NCBI GenBank assembly: GCA_045648785.1
Contig: JAZROP010000043.1
Coordinates: 1 to 64,000, forward strand
DNA from: RGIG7450 sp045648785
Lineage (GTDB): Bacteria > Bacillota > Clostridia > RUG12999
Direction: 5' to 3'
Length of the DNA: 64,000 nucleotides
Below are positions 43,668 to 52,608 of the stretch, one piece after another. The notes beneath the pieces are model-generated. The model worked only from the letters and a program-made list of their open reading frames with translations. It was not told the origin of the DNA and did no database searches. Position 1 is the stretch's first letter. Every line of letters starts with the position of its first letter. Position numbers and translations under genes: made by a program.

Positions 43668-44821
43668 GATACAACGGAGTTTTGTATATCCAAAAAAGTA
43701 TTATGTATTTTTGAATTTCTCTTTACTACAGTAATAAATTTCTCATCTCCAATCACACAATTCTTACCAATTCTACTTTTTTCATCAACAAGACAATTTG
43801 ATATTACTACATTTCTTAATATCGTAGAGTTTGAAAAAATTACTGAATTTTTTATAACGGCATTGTCTAAAATTCTGACACCGCTGAAAACAACTGAATT
43901 TTCTACTTTTCCATGAATTGTACAACCATCTGCTATTAATGAATTTTTAATTATTGCTTTTTTTGATATTAAACTTGGTTCAAGAGGTCGGGTGTTTGAA
44001 TATACTTTCCAATCGGGATTGTGCATCAAAAAGCTGTCGGTTAAAAGCTCCATATTTGCTTTCCAGAGACTTTCGGTTGTACCTACATCTCGCCAATAAC
44101 CAAAGAATGGATATGCAAACATGCGGCATCCGTCCCGAAGCATAAGCGGCAGAAGGTCTTTTCCAAAATCATTTGTGGAATTTTCATGTGTACTGTCAAG
44201 TATAAGATACTTTTTTAATATCTGCCAGTTAAAAATATAAACTCCCATAGATGCTTTATTGCTTTTTGGAATTAAGGGTTTTTCTTCAAATTCTTTAATT
44301 CTTTCATCATTGTCTGTTATAATCAGACCAAATCTTTTTGCTTCCGAAGGAGAGACAGTAGTTGTAGCAATAGTACAATCGGCACCACGACTTTTATGAA
44401 ACTCCAACATTTTATTATAGTTCATTTTATAAATATGGTCGCCTGACAGGATAATAACATGCTCAGGAGCATATTCTTCAATAAAATTTATATTTTGAAA
44501 AACTGCATTTGCAGTTCCTTTATACCAATCTCCTGCACTTTTTTTCATATACGGAGGGAGAAGTGTTATACCACCGTTAATTCTATCAAAATCCCATGAG
44601 GCACCATTGCTGATATACTCACTCAGCTCATGTGGTTGATACTGAGTTAAAACACCAACCGTTGAAATACCTGAATTTGTGCAGTTTGACAGTGTAAAAT
44701 CAATTATTCTGTATTTGCCGCCGAAAGGTATTGCGGGCTTTGCAGTAAAGCGGGTAAGGACATCAAGTCGCTTGCCCTGACCACCGGCAAGAATAAGGGC
44801 AATACATTTATTCTTCATCAA
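43664..44821 (-). CDS. glgC: Glucose-1-phosphate adenylyltransferase
   Basis: 385 residues. The nucleotidyltransferase domain (about 5-250) has LILAGGQGKRLDVLTRFTAK, KPAIPFGGKYRIIDFTLSNC, LSGDHIYKMNY and FEEKP. A short left-handed beta-helix tail follows (about 280-360). It makes ADP-glucose for glycogen. The usual partner GlgD and glycogen synthase are not adjacent, and the protein is shorter than most (about 400-430). Its start overlaps the end of the ssb-like gene by 14 bases, so it is coupled to an operon not otherwise about glycogen. Confidence 0.88.
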   Translation of the reverse strand: MMKNKCIALILAGGQGKRLDVLTRFTAKPAIPFGGKYRIIDFTLSNCTNSGISTVGVLTQYQPHELSEYISNGASWDFDRINGGITLLPPYMKKSAGDWYKGTANAVFQNINFIEEYAPEHVIILSGDHIYKMNYNKMLEFHKSRGADCTIATTTVSPSEAKRFGLIITDNDERIKEFEEKPLIPKSNKASMGVYIFNWQILKKYLILDSTHENSTNDFGKDLLPLMLRDGCRMFAYPFFGYWRDVGTTESLWKANMELLTDSFLMHNPDWKVYSNTRPLEPSLISKKAIIKNSLIADGCTIHGKVENSVVFSGVRILDNAVIKNSVIFSNSTILRNVVISNCLVDEKSRIGKNCVIGDEKFITVVKRNSKIHNTFLDIQNSVVS

Positions 44822-45464
44822 AATCAGATTCTCCTTCGTCAGAAATAAGCTCTAGCTTTGAAACTGAAATTTCAAATGCAGTTTTTGTTATTACTTCATC
44901 ATCGGACAGTCTTTTCTGATATTCTCTGCTTTGTATTCTGCCTTGAATTTCAATATTATCACCTACGCTAAGGCAAGAGGCATATTTTGCATTTCTGCCC
45001 CAGGCTATGCAGGGAATATAGTCTGATTTGCCATATGCTCTGTTAACGGCGAGTATTATATCAGTGATTTCTCTGCCAAAGGGAGTTGTTCGGTATATTG
45101 TGGGTTTGCATATGTATCCGTTTAAATATATTGTATTGGGGTTGTCGTAAAGATTTACTTCTGTTATATGAACAATATCTTGTGCAAAAAGCGTGAGGAT
45201 TAGTTTGCTACCAACCCCCGAATAGTTATTATATGATCGGAACTGTCCACTGATTTCAACCAAGTCACCCTTTTCGATATGACAAATATTCATTAGTTTT
45301 TCTGAAAGAGTTATATTTATTGTATCAGAGCTTCCGCTGAGTCTTTTCACTTCAAGGGGAAATAGAAAGAATCTTTCATCCATAAGAGTATGACTATGTA
45401 CAGGGATCTCTTTTATTTCACCCTTTAAAATAGCAATGTTATTATTTTTTTCCAAATAAATCAT
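44808..45464 (-). CDS. Single-stranded DNA-binding protein-like, two OB folds
   Basis: 218 residues. Two OB-type halves are visible, about 1-105 (LKGEIKEIPVHSHTLMDERF) and about 108-205. The second resembles SSB/PriB (YLNGYICKPTIYRTTPFGRE, IPCIAWGRNAKYASCLSVGD, IEIQGRIQSREYQK). The acidic end DEGESDFDEE is like the protein-interaction tip of SSB. It probably binds single-stranded DNA. It is a known type in Clostridia and distinct from the main ssb beside rpsF and rpsR. It overlaps glgC. Confidence 0.75.
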   Translation of the reverse strand: MIYLEKNNNIAILKGEIKEIPVHSHTLMDERFFLFPLEVKRLSGSSDTINITLSEKLMNICHIEKGDLVEISGQFRSYNNYSGVGSKLILTLFAQDIVHITEVNLYDNPNTIYLNGYICKPTIYRTTPFGREITDIILAVNRAYGKSDYIPCIAWGRNAKYASCLSVGDNIEIQGRIQSREYQKRLSDDEVITKTAFEISVSKLELISDEGESDFDEE

Positions 45465-45475
45465 TCCTTCCTGAG

Positions 45476-45931
45476 TTATAAATATATTTTATTGAGTTTT
45501 GAAACATCTACTCCGCAAAGTAACGCTGCAGTTATAATCATCAAAATTGATACTTCGTCAAATACCTTACCATAATATTTAAAAGGCAGCTCAAACGGCG
45601 GGATTTTTTTACCGTCAAGTCTGACTATTGACCTTTGTACACACATTACACCTTCTGATTCTAAAACACTGGAAAAAGTAACAGTCGAACGGCTTGAAAG
45701 ACCGCAAGTTATAACTTTTCCAACGGTATTAGAAATTGAATTTATAAGAGCTTTGTCATCTGCATTAATAATAAGATAATTTGCTTTTGTATTAACTTTT
45801 TCCTGACTTCGCATTATAGAAATATCAGTAATTTCTTCAGAGAAAACGGAAATATCTGCCTCAATGCAAAGTGATGAAAAAACTTCTTTTGCAACATTAA
45901 TTAAATTTTTATCGCATTGTATTTTAAACAT
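45476..45931 (-). CDS. Unrecognised protein, faint likeness to Mur ligases
   Basis: 151 residues with no signal peptide. I do not recognise it with certainty. The stretch YLIINADDKALINSI followed by GKVITCGLSSRSTVTFSSV recalls the NADD and TYGL positions of Mur-type peptide ligases. The end ILMIITAALLCGVDVSKL resembles the AAAxALGI helix of their central domain. No ATP-binding P-loop is present, so it would not be a complete ligase. It sits between a deacetylase and the SSB-like gene with gaps of 9 and 11 bases. CGGAGG-like sites precede the ATG. Confidence 0.6.
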   Translation of the reverse strand: MFKIQCDKNLINVAKEVFSSLCIEADISVFSEEITDISIMRSQEKVNTKANYLIINADDKALINSISNTVGKVITCGLSSRSTVTFSSVLESEGVMCVQRSIVRLDGKKIPPFELPFKYYGKVFDEVSILMIITAALLCGVDVSKLNKIYL

Positions 45932-45940
45932 TTTTCCTCC

Positions 45941-46723
45941 TTAGTTTTGTGAAGAATTCTGAATTTGTTTTCCCTCGTGGTCAATATAATAATTGTCATG
46001 ATAAATAAGCTCGGAAACAGGAACAAATTCAAATCCTTTTTCTTTAAGTATAGGCAAAAGTTTTTCAAGTGCCGCAGGAGTATTGGCTGCTCCGTTATGG
46101 AATAAAATTATTGAACCGTTTTTAATTTTGTCGGTTACGCGAACACATATTTCATCAACGGATAAATCTTTCCAATCCAGAGAATCTACATCCCATTGAA
46201 TTACTTTGTATCCATTTGCTGATGCGGTTTTTATTACATCATCCGTATATTCGCCGTATGGTGCACGAAAAAGCTTTTTGCTTGATCCGGTTATATTTGA
46301 AATTTTTTCCTCGCAAGCAGTAATCTCTGTTATCATCTCTTCCTGTGATAAACCACTAAAATGTGCATGTGTGTCCGAGTGGTTTAGAATTTCATGACCT
46401 GCATCATGGAATTTTTTTACTGAATTCGGAAAACGATTAATAAAACCGCCAACCATAAAAAAACTTGCTTTTGCATTATTGTTGCCGAGAATTGTTATTA
46501 GCTGGTCAGTGTCCTCATCACCCCATGCCGCATCAAAAGTAAGCGCTATCTTTGGCTGGTCAGTTTGAACACAGTAAATTGGAATGTTTTCCTCCGACGA
46601 TGCTGCCGTAAAAACAGAACTTCCAAATGTAGAGCCAACTGCAAATATACCGATTAGCGCAAGAAAAACACAGGAATAAAGAATAAGCGAATTTTTACTT
46701 AAAACAAATACTTTCAAAAACAT
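45941..46723 (-). CDS. Polysaccharide deacetylase, PdaB-like
   Basis: About 260 residues. An N-terminal membrane anchor (about 10-32) precedes a NodB domain (about 55-240) with IALTFDAAWGDEDTDQLITI, ILNHSDTHAHFSGLSQEEMI (metal-binding HSDTH), RAPYGEYTD and SIILFHNGA. Such enzymes remove acetyl groups from peptidoglycan sugars; PdaB acts in late spore formation. The start is unclear: ATG 46723 is only two bases from AAGGAGG, and TTG 46717 has ideal spacing. It is part of the - strand operon ending in glgC. Confidence 0.82.
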   Translation of the reverse strand: MFLKVFVLSKNSLILYSCVFLALIGIFAVGSTFGSSVFTAASSEENIPIYCVQTDQPKIALTFDAAWGDEDTDQLITILGNNNAKASFFMVGGFINRFPNSVKKFHDAGHEILNHSDTHAHFSGLSQEEMITEITACEEKISNITGSSKKLFRAPYGEYTDDVIKTASANGYKVIQWDVDSLDWKDLSVDEICVRVTDKIKNGSIILFHNGAANTPAALEKLLPILKEKGFEFVPVSELIYHDNYYIDHEGKQIQNSSQN

Positions 46724-46756
46724 TTCCTCCTTAATATACACTGTAATAATATATTT

Positions 46757-47410
46757 TTATTCACATTTTGTCCCGATAATGCAAAGTTTTATAATTATAT
46801 CTTTTATTTTCGTCTCTGTAAGATCCATTGCAGCCTGGAGTAGGGGGAGAGAAACTATCTCAAGAGGAAAAGTGTGGTTTTTTATAAAATACGAACAAAC
46901 GGATATTTTTTTGCAGTTAAGGTTCGCGCTTAAATCAAGAATCAATGTTTTTTCAAATGTTTTTGGCACGGCTCCGCTGAAATACACAACAAGACTGTCG
47001 CTAACTGAATTTTTAACACTAACGGCGAGACCAAAATGTTCAAGAAAAAAGTCAATAACAGTCTCGTCGTCTATTGATGGCGTTATTGAAAATTTAATGT
47101 TCTCTTTAAAAAAATATGTTAGAATTTCTATATTATCCATATGTTTTTCTGAACAGAAAACAATTTCTTTAAAATTATATTCTTTCATCGCTTGAGATAT
47201 TGTTTTGCACCATATTTCTGTTTTTATTTCTGAATTGCAATTTTTCGGCAATTCAGAAAAATTGAATTTTGACATAGCTTTTTTTAGTCGGACTTTATTT
47301 ACTTTGCCCGGGAAAACATAAAGCTTGTTTTCTTCTTTGATGTTGTATATTTGAGGCTTAATACACCAGTATTTTGCTTTCTTTTGGGCGTCGATATATG
47401 CATAATTCAT
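46757..47410 (-). CDS. Unrecognised protein, first gene of the glgC operon
   Basis: 217 residues from ATG 47410, which follows GGAG by six bases; an earlier ATG at 47422 is weaker. It is rich in Lys, Ile and Phe with alternating strands and helices and no membrane segment. It has no motif I know. The layout (DAQKKAKYW start, central HMDNIEILTYFF and SITPSIDDETVIDFFLEHFG, hydrophobic VSLPLLQAAMDL near the end) suggests a soluble two-lobed alpha/beta protein. It heads the operon with the deacetylase, the Mur-like fragment, SSB-like and glgC. Confidence 0.6.
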   Translation of the reverse strand: MNYAYIDAQKKAKYWCIKPQIYNIKEENKLYVFPGKVNKVRLKKAMSKFNFSELPKNCNSEIKTEIWCKTISQAMKEYNFKEIVFCSEKHMDNIEILTYFFKENIKFSITPSIDDETVIDFFLEHFGLAVSVKNSVSDSLVVYFSGAVPKTFEKTLILDLSANLNCKKISVCSYFIKNHTFPLEIVSLPLLQAAMDLTETKIKDIIIKLCIIGTKCE

Positions 47411-47450
47411 ACAATACTCCACAAAATATAAAAATTTTTCTATTTTTTGC

Positions 47451-47480
47451 TTGCATTTTAGTTGATAAATGTTGTATAAT
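47451..47480 (+). promoter_or_regulatory. Sigma-A promoter of the DUF1858-purA unit
   Basis: TTGCAT at 47451-47456 and TATAAT at 47475-47480 are separated by 18 bases. Confidence 0.75.
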
Positions 47481-47555
47481 ATATAAGTATGATTAATTTA
47501 TAAATATATGACCGGTTTTTTATAGCCGGAAGTTGAAAGGAATATGGTGATAAAC

Positions 47556-47756
47556 ATGGCTAAAATTACAAAAGACACTATTGTTGCAGATGTACTTAAA
47601 ATCAGTGCTGATACAGCGCCTTTTTTCCTTGAAATAGGAATGCATTGTCTTGGATGTCCTTCTGCAACGGGCGAAACTATTGAGCAGGCTTGTGCCGTGC
47701 ACGGCGTTGACGCTGATGCTCTTATCAAAAAGCTTAACGATTTTATTGGTGAATAA
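47556..47756 (+). CDS. DUF1858 domain protein
   Basis: 66 residues from ATG 47556. It has the DUF1858 pattern MAKITKDTIVADVLKI, then FFLEIGMHCLGCPSATGETI with the conserved CxGC. The domain is also found at the N-terminus of ScdA/RIC iron-cluster repair proteins and in hybrid-cluster-like contexts, so metal or redox binding is plausible. ATG 47544 in frame is an alternative; GAAAGG is closer to it (three bases). The family normally starts MAK. It is 20 bases before purA and likely cotranscribed. Confidence 0.8.
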   Translation: MAKITKDTIVADVLKISADTAPFFLEIGMHCLGCPSATGETIEQACAVHGVDADALIKKLNDFIGE

Positions 47757-47776
47757 TTTTTCGAAGGAGTTTTAAT

Positions 47777-49048
47777 ATGTCTACAAAAATTCTGATTGGT
47801 GCCCAGTGGGGCGACGAGGGTAAAGGTAAAATTACTGATATTATTGCTTCTGATTCTCAGGTTGTTGTAAGAAGTCAGGGCGGTAATAATGCAGGCCATA
47901 CTGTTGAGGCTGATGGTGTTCAGTATAAACTTCACCTTATACCTTCTGGTATTTTAAATCCTGAAACACTTTGCATTATCGGCAACGGAACAGTTGTTGA
48001 TCCTAAGGTTCTTCTTGAAGAAATTGATATGCTTCATGAAAAAGGCGTTTCTACAGACAACCTTAAAATTGACTGTCGTGCACATGTTATAATGCCTTAC
48101 CACATTGAACTTGATGGTCTTTCTGAAATTGCCAGAGGTAAAAGTGATATAGGCACAACAAAACGCGGTATCGGTCCTTGTTATATGGATAAAGCTGAAA
48201 GAACCGGTATTAGAATGTATGACCTTGTTCATGAAAATATTTTCAGAGAAAAAGCAAGTTTAAACTTTGATATTAAAAATAAAATCATTACAATGATTTA
48301 TGGCGGAAATGCCATTAATAAAGATGCAGCAATAGAAGAATACCTAGGTTATGCAAAACGCCTTGAGAAATATGTAGATGATACAACAGTTCTTCTTTTT
48401 GATGCAATTAAAGAAGGTAAAAAGGTCCTCTTTGAGGGTGCACAGGGTACACTTCTTGATCTTGATCTTGGTACATATCCTTATGTAACATCTTCACATC
48501 CTGTTACAAGCGGCGCTTGTATTGGTAGTGGTATAGGACCTACTCTTATCGACAGCTGTATCGGTGTTGCAAAAGCATATACAACCCGTGTTGGTAAAGG
48601 ACCTTTCCCGACAGAACTTTTTGACGAAAAGGGCGACACTATCCGTAATCGTGGCGGTGAATTTGGTACAACAACAGGCCGTCCGAGAAGATGTGGCTGG
48701 CTTGACCTTGTAATTTTAAAATACAGTGTCAGAACAAGCGGTCTTACAGAACTTGTTATCAACAAAATGGACACACTTTCCGACATTGGCGACCTCAAGG
48801 TTTGTGTTGCATACGAGAAAAATGGCAAAACCTTGACAGAATTTCCTGCTACTATTGAAGAACTTGAAGGATGCACACCTGTATATATTACCATGCCCGG
48901 ATGGGAAGGGGATATAAGTAGTGTTAAAACCTTTGATGAGCTTCCTGAAAATGCTAAGAATTATATTCTTAAAATTGAGGAAATAGCCGGGGTTAAGGTT
49001 TCTATGATTGGTGTTGGACCAAACAGAACTCAGAATATAACGAGGTAA
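47777..49048 (+). CDS. purA: Adenylosuccinate synthetase
   Basis: 423 residues. The nucleotide loop GAQWGDEGKGKITDIIA (about 8-24) carries the catalytic Asp. GGNNAGHT (about 36-43), KRGIGPCYMDKAERTGIRM and the TTGRPRRCGWLDLVIL block (about 300-315) follow. It joins IMP and aspartate with GTP in the AMP branch. guaB, for the GMP branch, also occurs in this window. GAAGGAG precedes ATG 47777. Confidence 0.97.
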   Translation: MSTKILIGAQWGDEGKGKITDIIASDSQVVVRSQGGNNAGHTVEADGVQYKLHLIPSGILNPETLCIIGNGTVVDPKVLLEEIDMLHEKGVSTDNLKIDCRAHVIMPYHIELDGLSEIARGKSDIGTTKRGIGPCYMDKAERTGIRMYDLVHENIFREKASLNFDIKNKIITMIYGGNAINKDAAIEEYLGYAKRLEKYVDDTTVLLFDAIKEGKKVLFEGAQGTLLDLDLGTYPYVTSSHPVTSGACIGSGIGPTLIDSCIGVAKAYTTRVGKGPFPTELFDEKGDTIRNRGGEFGTTTGRPRRCGWLDLVILKYSVRTSGLTELVINKMDTLSDIGDLKVCVAYEKNGKTLTEFPATIEELEGCTPVYITMPGWEGDISSVKTFDELPENAKNYILKIEEIAGVKVSMIGVGPNRTQNITR

Positions 49049-49055
49049 CATTTTA

Positions 49056-50279
49056 ATGAACAGAAAACGCAGCATTGTTTGTGCGGTTCTTATAACATTT
49101 GTTATTACGGTTTTGATTACTTTCGGAGTTGTACGCTTGTACGACTCCGGAATTCTGTCTTATATAGGAATTCCTGCACCGGACAACTCACTTTCTACTC
49201 TTAAACGAGCTGAAATGCTTATCGAAAGCAAATTTTATGGTAAAGTCGATAAAGACGCACTCTATGAAGGTGCGTTAAAAGGTATGCTTGAATCCCTAGG
49301 TGATGAATATACCTGGTTTGTTGATGAAGAATCATATAAGGATTTGTCGCTTAATCTTTCGGGAGAATACACTGGAATTGGTGTTAATGTAAGTATAGAT
49401 TCAAAAGATAATTTAATTACTATTATTTCTCCAATTGAAGATACGCCTGCTTATAAAGCAGGGCTTAAGGCAGGGGATAAAATTATTGCAATAGACTCGG
49501 TTACCGTATCTCTTGATAACTACCAGGAAGCAATTAATATGATGCGTGGCGGTGATAAACAGGCTGGTGAAAAGGTCGTTTTATCTGTTAAACGCGCAGA
49601 AACTGGCAATGTTGAAGAGATTACTCTGGTTCGGGAGCATATTGTCCTAAAAACAGTTAAGTCAAAACTTTTGCCGCAGAATATAGGTTATGTCAGAATT
49701 ACAAGCTTTGACGAGAGAACAGATAACGAATTTGCAAGGGCGCTGATTGATATGAAGGTAGAAACCCTTGACGGTCTTGTTATTGATGTGCGTAATAACG
49801 GCGGCGGAACACTTACATCAATGCAGAATATTTCTGATATGATTCTGCCGGAAGGTGTTATAACTTATTTTGAATATAAAGACGGAAATAAACAGTATTT
49901 TCGGTCTTCAAAGGATTATATCAAACTGCCGGTATCGGTTATAATTAATGGCGCGTCCGCTAGTGCTTCCGAAGCTTTTGCCGGAGCTGTCAGGGATCAT
50001 AACCGCGGCACTCTTGTTGGTGAAAAATCCTTTGGCAAAGGTATCGTGCAGACAGTTTATCCTTTTTCAAAAAGCGAAAAAGGAACAACTGCGATTTATA
50101 TTACAACCGCAAGATATTTCACTCCTAATGGTGAATGCATTCATAAAAAAGGAATAAGTCCTGATATTTCTGTTGCTTTGCCTGAGGAACATAAATACGC
50201 AAATCTTGATGATTTGTCTATTGAACAGGATACTCAGCTTAAAACGGCATGGGAAAATGTCTTAAATAAAAATGATTAA
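49056..50279 (+). CDS. S41 family C-terminal processing peptidase
   Basis: 407 residues. An N-terminal membrane anchor (about 6-28) leads to a substrate-entry segment and a PDZ domain (about 105-190) with GEYTGIGVNVSI and AYKAGLKAGDKIIAID. The S41 protease domain spans about 195-385, with LVIDVRNNGGGT, NGASASASEAFAGAV (catalytic Ser) and VGEKSFGKGIVQTV (catalytic Lys). It acts outside the membrane on exported proteins; CtpB of Bacillus acts in sporulation signalling. It starts seven bases after purA. Confidence 0.92.
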   Translation: MNRKRSIVCAVLITFVITVLITFGVVRLYDSGILSYIGIPAPDNSLSTLKRAEMLIESKFYGKVDKDALYEGALKGMLESLGDEYTWFVDEESYKDLSLNLSGEYTGIGVNVSIDSKDNLITIISPIEDTPAYKAGLKAGDKIIAIDSVTVSLDNYQEAINMMRGGDKQAGEKVVLSVKRAETGNVEEITLVREHIVLKTVKSKLLPQNIGYVRITSFDERTDNEFARALIDMKVETLDGLVIDVRNNGGGTLTSMQNISDMILPEGVITYFEYKDGNKQYFRSSKDYIKLPVSVIINGASASASEAFAGAVRDHNRGTLVGEKSFGKGIVQTVYPFSKSEKGTTAIYITTARYFTPNGECIHKKGISPDISVALPEEHKYANLDDLSIEQDTQLKTAWENVLNKND

Positions 50280-50338
50280 TATAGTAGGTTTTTGACTATA
50301 CTAACATCAAGCAAACGAAAGGCTATGGTAAATCTAAT

Positions 50339-51181
50339 ATGTATAAAATAGTCAGAAAAACTGTTTTGAACGAAACAGTAACAAGAATGGACATACTTGC
50401 TCCGGCAATTGCAAAAAAAGCAAAACCTGGACAGTTTATTATTCTTCGTGTAAATGAATTTGGAGAAAGAATTCCTCTTACCATTGCTGACACCGATAAA
50501 AATTCAGGAACAGTTACAATTATTTTTCAAATAGTTGGTAAAACAACTTCTGTGCTGAACAGGTTAGAACAAGGCGAAGAAATTCTTGATTTTGTAGGTC
50601 CGCTTGGCACTCCGTCACATCTTGAAGGAATAAAAAAAGCAGCCGTCATTGGTGGTGGACTCGGCACCGCAATTTCATATCCTCAGACAAAAGCTCTCAA
50701 TGCAATGGGAGCCGAAGTTCATGCTATTTCAGGGTTCAGAAACAAAGATCTGATAATTTTAGAGGAAGAATTAAAAGCTGTAAGTGATAAAACAATTATT
50801 ATGACTGATGACGGGTCAAACGGTAATAAAGGTTTTGTTACTGATGCACTAAAAAAACTCATTGATGACGGAAATAATTATGATATGGTTATTGCAATTG
50901 GCCCGCTTCCGATGATGCGTGCAGTTTGCAATCTTACTAAAGAATATGGAGTAAAAACCATTGTAAGTATGAATCCTATTATGATTGACGGGACAGGAAT
51001 GTGTGGTGTTTGCCGCGTTACAGTTGGCGGAGAAACAAAGTTTGCCTGTGTTGATGGCCCTGATTTTGATGGTCATCTTGTTGATTTTGACGAAGCAATC
51101 AGACGAAGCAGAACTTTTTCAACGGAAGAAAAACAGTCTCGCGATGAAGATTGCAACCTCATGAAAAAGGAGGTTGAATAA
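50339..51181 (+). CDS. nfnA: NADH-dependent ferredoxin:NADP oxidoreductase, FAD/[2Fe-2S] subunit (NfnA/SudB type)
   Basis: 280 residues of the dihydroorotate-dehydrogenase-electron-transfer-like family. A flavin domain (about 1-100) has FIILRVNEFGERIPLTIADT. A nucleotide domain has GGGLGTAISYPQTKALN (about 106-122). The C-terminal iron-sulfur site is GTGMCGVCRVTVGGETKFAC (about 219-238). With NfnB it couples NADH and reduced ferredoxin oxidation to NADP reduction by electron bifurcation in anaerobes. It ends one base before nfnB. Confidence 0.88.
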   Translation: MYKIVRKTVLNETVTRMDILAPAIAKKAKPGQFIILRVNEFGERIPLTIADTDKNSGTVTIIFQIVGKTTSVLNRLEQGEEILDFVGPLGTPSHLEGIKKAAVIGGGLGTAISYPQTKALNAMGAEVHAISGFRNKDLIILEEELKAVSDKTIIMTDDGSNGNKGFVTDALKKLIDDGNNYDMVIAIGPLPMMRAVCNLTKEYGVKTIVSMNPIMIDGTGMCGVCRVTVGGETKFACVDGPDFDGHLVDFDEAIRRSRTFSTEEKQSRDEDCNLMKKEVE

Positions 51182-51182
51182 C

Positions 51183-52574
51183 ATGGCAAATATGAAAGCT
51201 GAAATGACCGCGATGCCTCAGCAAAAGCCGGATGTCAGAAACAAAAATTTTGGCGAAGTTGCGCTTGGCTATACACCTGAACTTGCCATGGAAGAAGCAA
51301 CAAGATGTCTACAGTGTAAAAATGCTCCGTGTGTAAAGGGTTGTCCGGTAAATATCAGAATACCTGATTTTATTAAAGAGATTAAAGACGGTAATTTTGC
51401 AGAAGCATTTAAAGTTATTACTGCTACAAATTCACTTCCTGCGGTTTGTGGCAGAGTTTGTCCTCAGGAAAATCAATGTGAGGGTCTGTGTGTCCGCGGA
51501 ATTAAACATGAACCCGTTGGAATCGGCAGACTCGAAAGATTTACCGCAGACTGGGCACGGGAAAATGGTGTTACTCAGGTTAAAGAAATAAAGAAAAATG
51601 GAATTAAAACAGCTGTAATTGGCGCAGGTCCTGCAGGTCTTTCGTGTGCGGGTGACCTTGCTAAATTTGGATATGATGTAACCGTTTTTGAAGCGTTTCA
51701 TACTCCCGGCGGTGTTCTTATGTATGGGATTCCGCAATTCAGATTGCCTAAGGAAATTGTCTCCCGTGAAATAGAATCTCTTAAAAATATGGGTGTTAAA
51801 ATAGAACTTAACTCTGTGGTAGGAAGAATAGTATCTGTTGACGAATTGTTTGACGAGGGATATAAAGCTGTATTTATTGGTACCGGTGCGGGACTTCCGC
51901 AGTTTCTTGGTATTCCGGGAGAAAACTATAATGGTGTGTATTCTGCTAATGAATTTTTAACAAGAATAAACCTTATGAAAGCTTATAAATTTCCTGAATT
52001 TGATACTCCTGTTAAAATTGGAAAAAAAGTTGCTGTTATCGGCGGTGGTAATGTAGCAATGGACGCTGCACGCTCTGCGAAACGCCTGGGTGCAGAAGAA
52101 GTTTATATTGTTTACAGACGAAGCGAAGAACAAATGCCTGCCCGCAAAGAAGAAGTTGAACATGCAAAAGAAGAGGGAATAATCTTTAAACTTCTTAACA
52201 ATCCTATCGAGGTAATTGGTGATGATACAGGAGCGATAACTGGGCTTAAATGTGTTAAAATGGAGCTTGGCGAGCCTGACAAATCGGGCAGACGCCGACC
52301 GCTTGAAGTAAAAGGTTCTGAGTATGTTTTAGAGATTGACAATGTTATTATTGCAATTGGACAAAAACCAAACAAACTAATAAAAGAAACAACTCCGGGG
52401 CTTGATACGCACGACTGGGGTGGTATTATTGCCGAGGATGGAACAGGCATCACATCAAGAAAAGGCGTTTTTGCCGGTGGTGATGCTGTCACTGGCGCGG
52501 CAACAGTTATTCTTGCTATGGGAGCTGGTAAACAGGCGGCAAAAGCAATGGATGATTATATTAAGTCGTTATAA
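51183..52574 (+). CDS. nfnB: NADH-dependent ferredoxin:NADP oxidoreductase, large subunit (NfnB; GltD-like)
   Basis: 463 residues. The N-terminus has two [4Fe-4S] motifs, CLQCKNAPCVKGCPV (about 40-54) and CGRVCPQENQCEGLCVRG (about 88-105). An FAD site GAGPAGLSCAGDLAKFGYDV (about 145-164) and an NAD(P) site VIGGGNVAMDAARSAKRLGA (about 285-304) follow. It is often annotated as glutamate synthase small chain (GltA-like), but pairing with nfnA and absence of a large glutamate synthase gene favour Nfn. ATG 51183 follows AGGAGG. A terminator follows. Confidence 0.88.
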   Translation: MANMKAEMTAMPQQKPDVRNKNFGEVALGYTPELAMEEATRCLQCKNAPCVKGCPVNIRIPDFIKEIKDGNFAEAFKVITATNSLPAVCGRVCPQENQCEGLCVRGIKHEPVGIGRLERFTADWARENGVTQVKEIKKNGIKTAVIGAGPAGLSCAGDLAKFGYDVTVFEAFHTPGGVLMYGIPQFRLPKEIVSREIESLKNMGVKIELNSVVGRIVSVDELFDEGYKAVFIGTGAGLPQFLGIPGENYNGVYSANEFLTRINLMKAYKFPEFDTPVKIGKKVAVIGGGNVAMDAARSAKRLGAEEVYIVYRRSEEQMPARKEEVEHAKEEGIIFKLLNNPIEVIGDDTGAITGLKCVKMELGEPDKSGRRRPLEVKGSEYVLEIDNVIIAIGQKPNKLIKETTPGLDTHDWGGIIAEDGTGITSRKGVFAGGDAVTGAATVILAMGAGKQAAKAMDDYIKSL

Positions 52575-52578
52575 TATA

Positions 52579-52606
52579 AAGTTCAGTAACTGTTGTTACT
52601 GAACTT
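52579..52606. terminator. Bidirectional terminator between nfnB and agcS
   Basis: AAGTTCAGTAAC and GTTACTGAACTT form a perfect stem around TGTT, with T-runs on both strands. Confidence 0.92.
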
Positions 52607-52608
52607 TT

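Noticed and set aside
51183..52574. Glutamate synthase small chain
   Set aside because: Homology is real, but the adjacent FAD/[2Fe-2S] subunit and the missing large chain favour NfnB.
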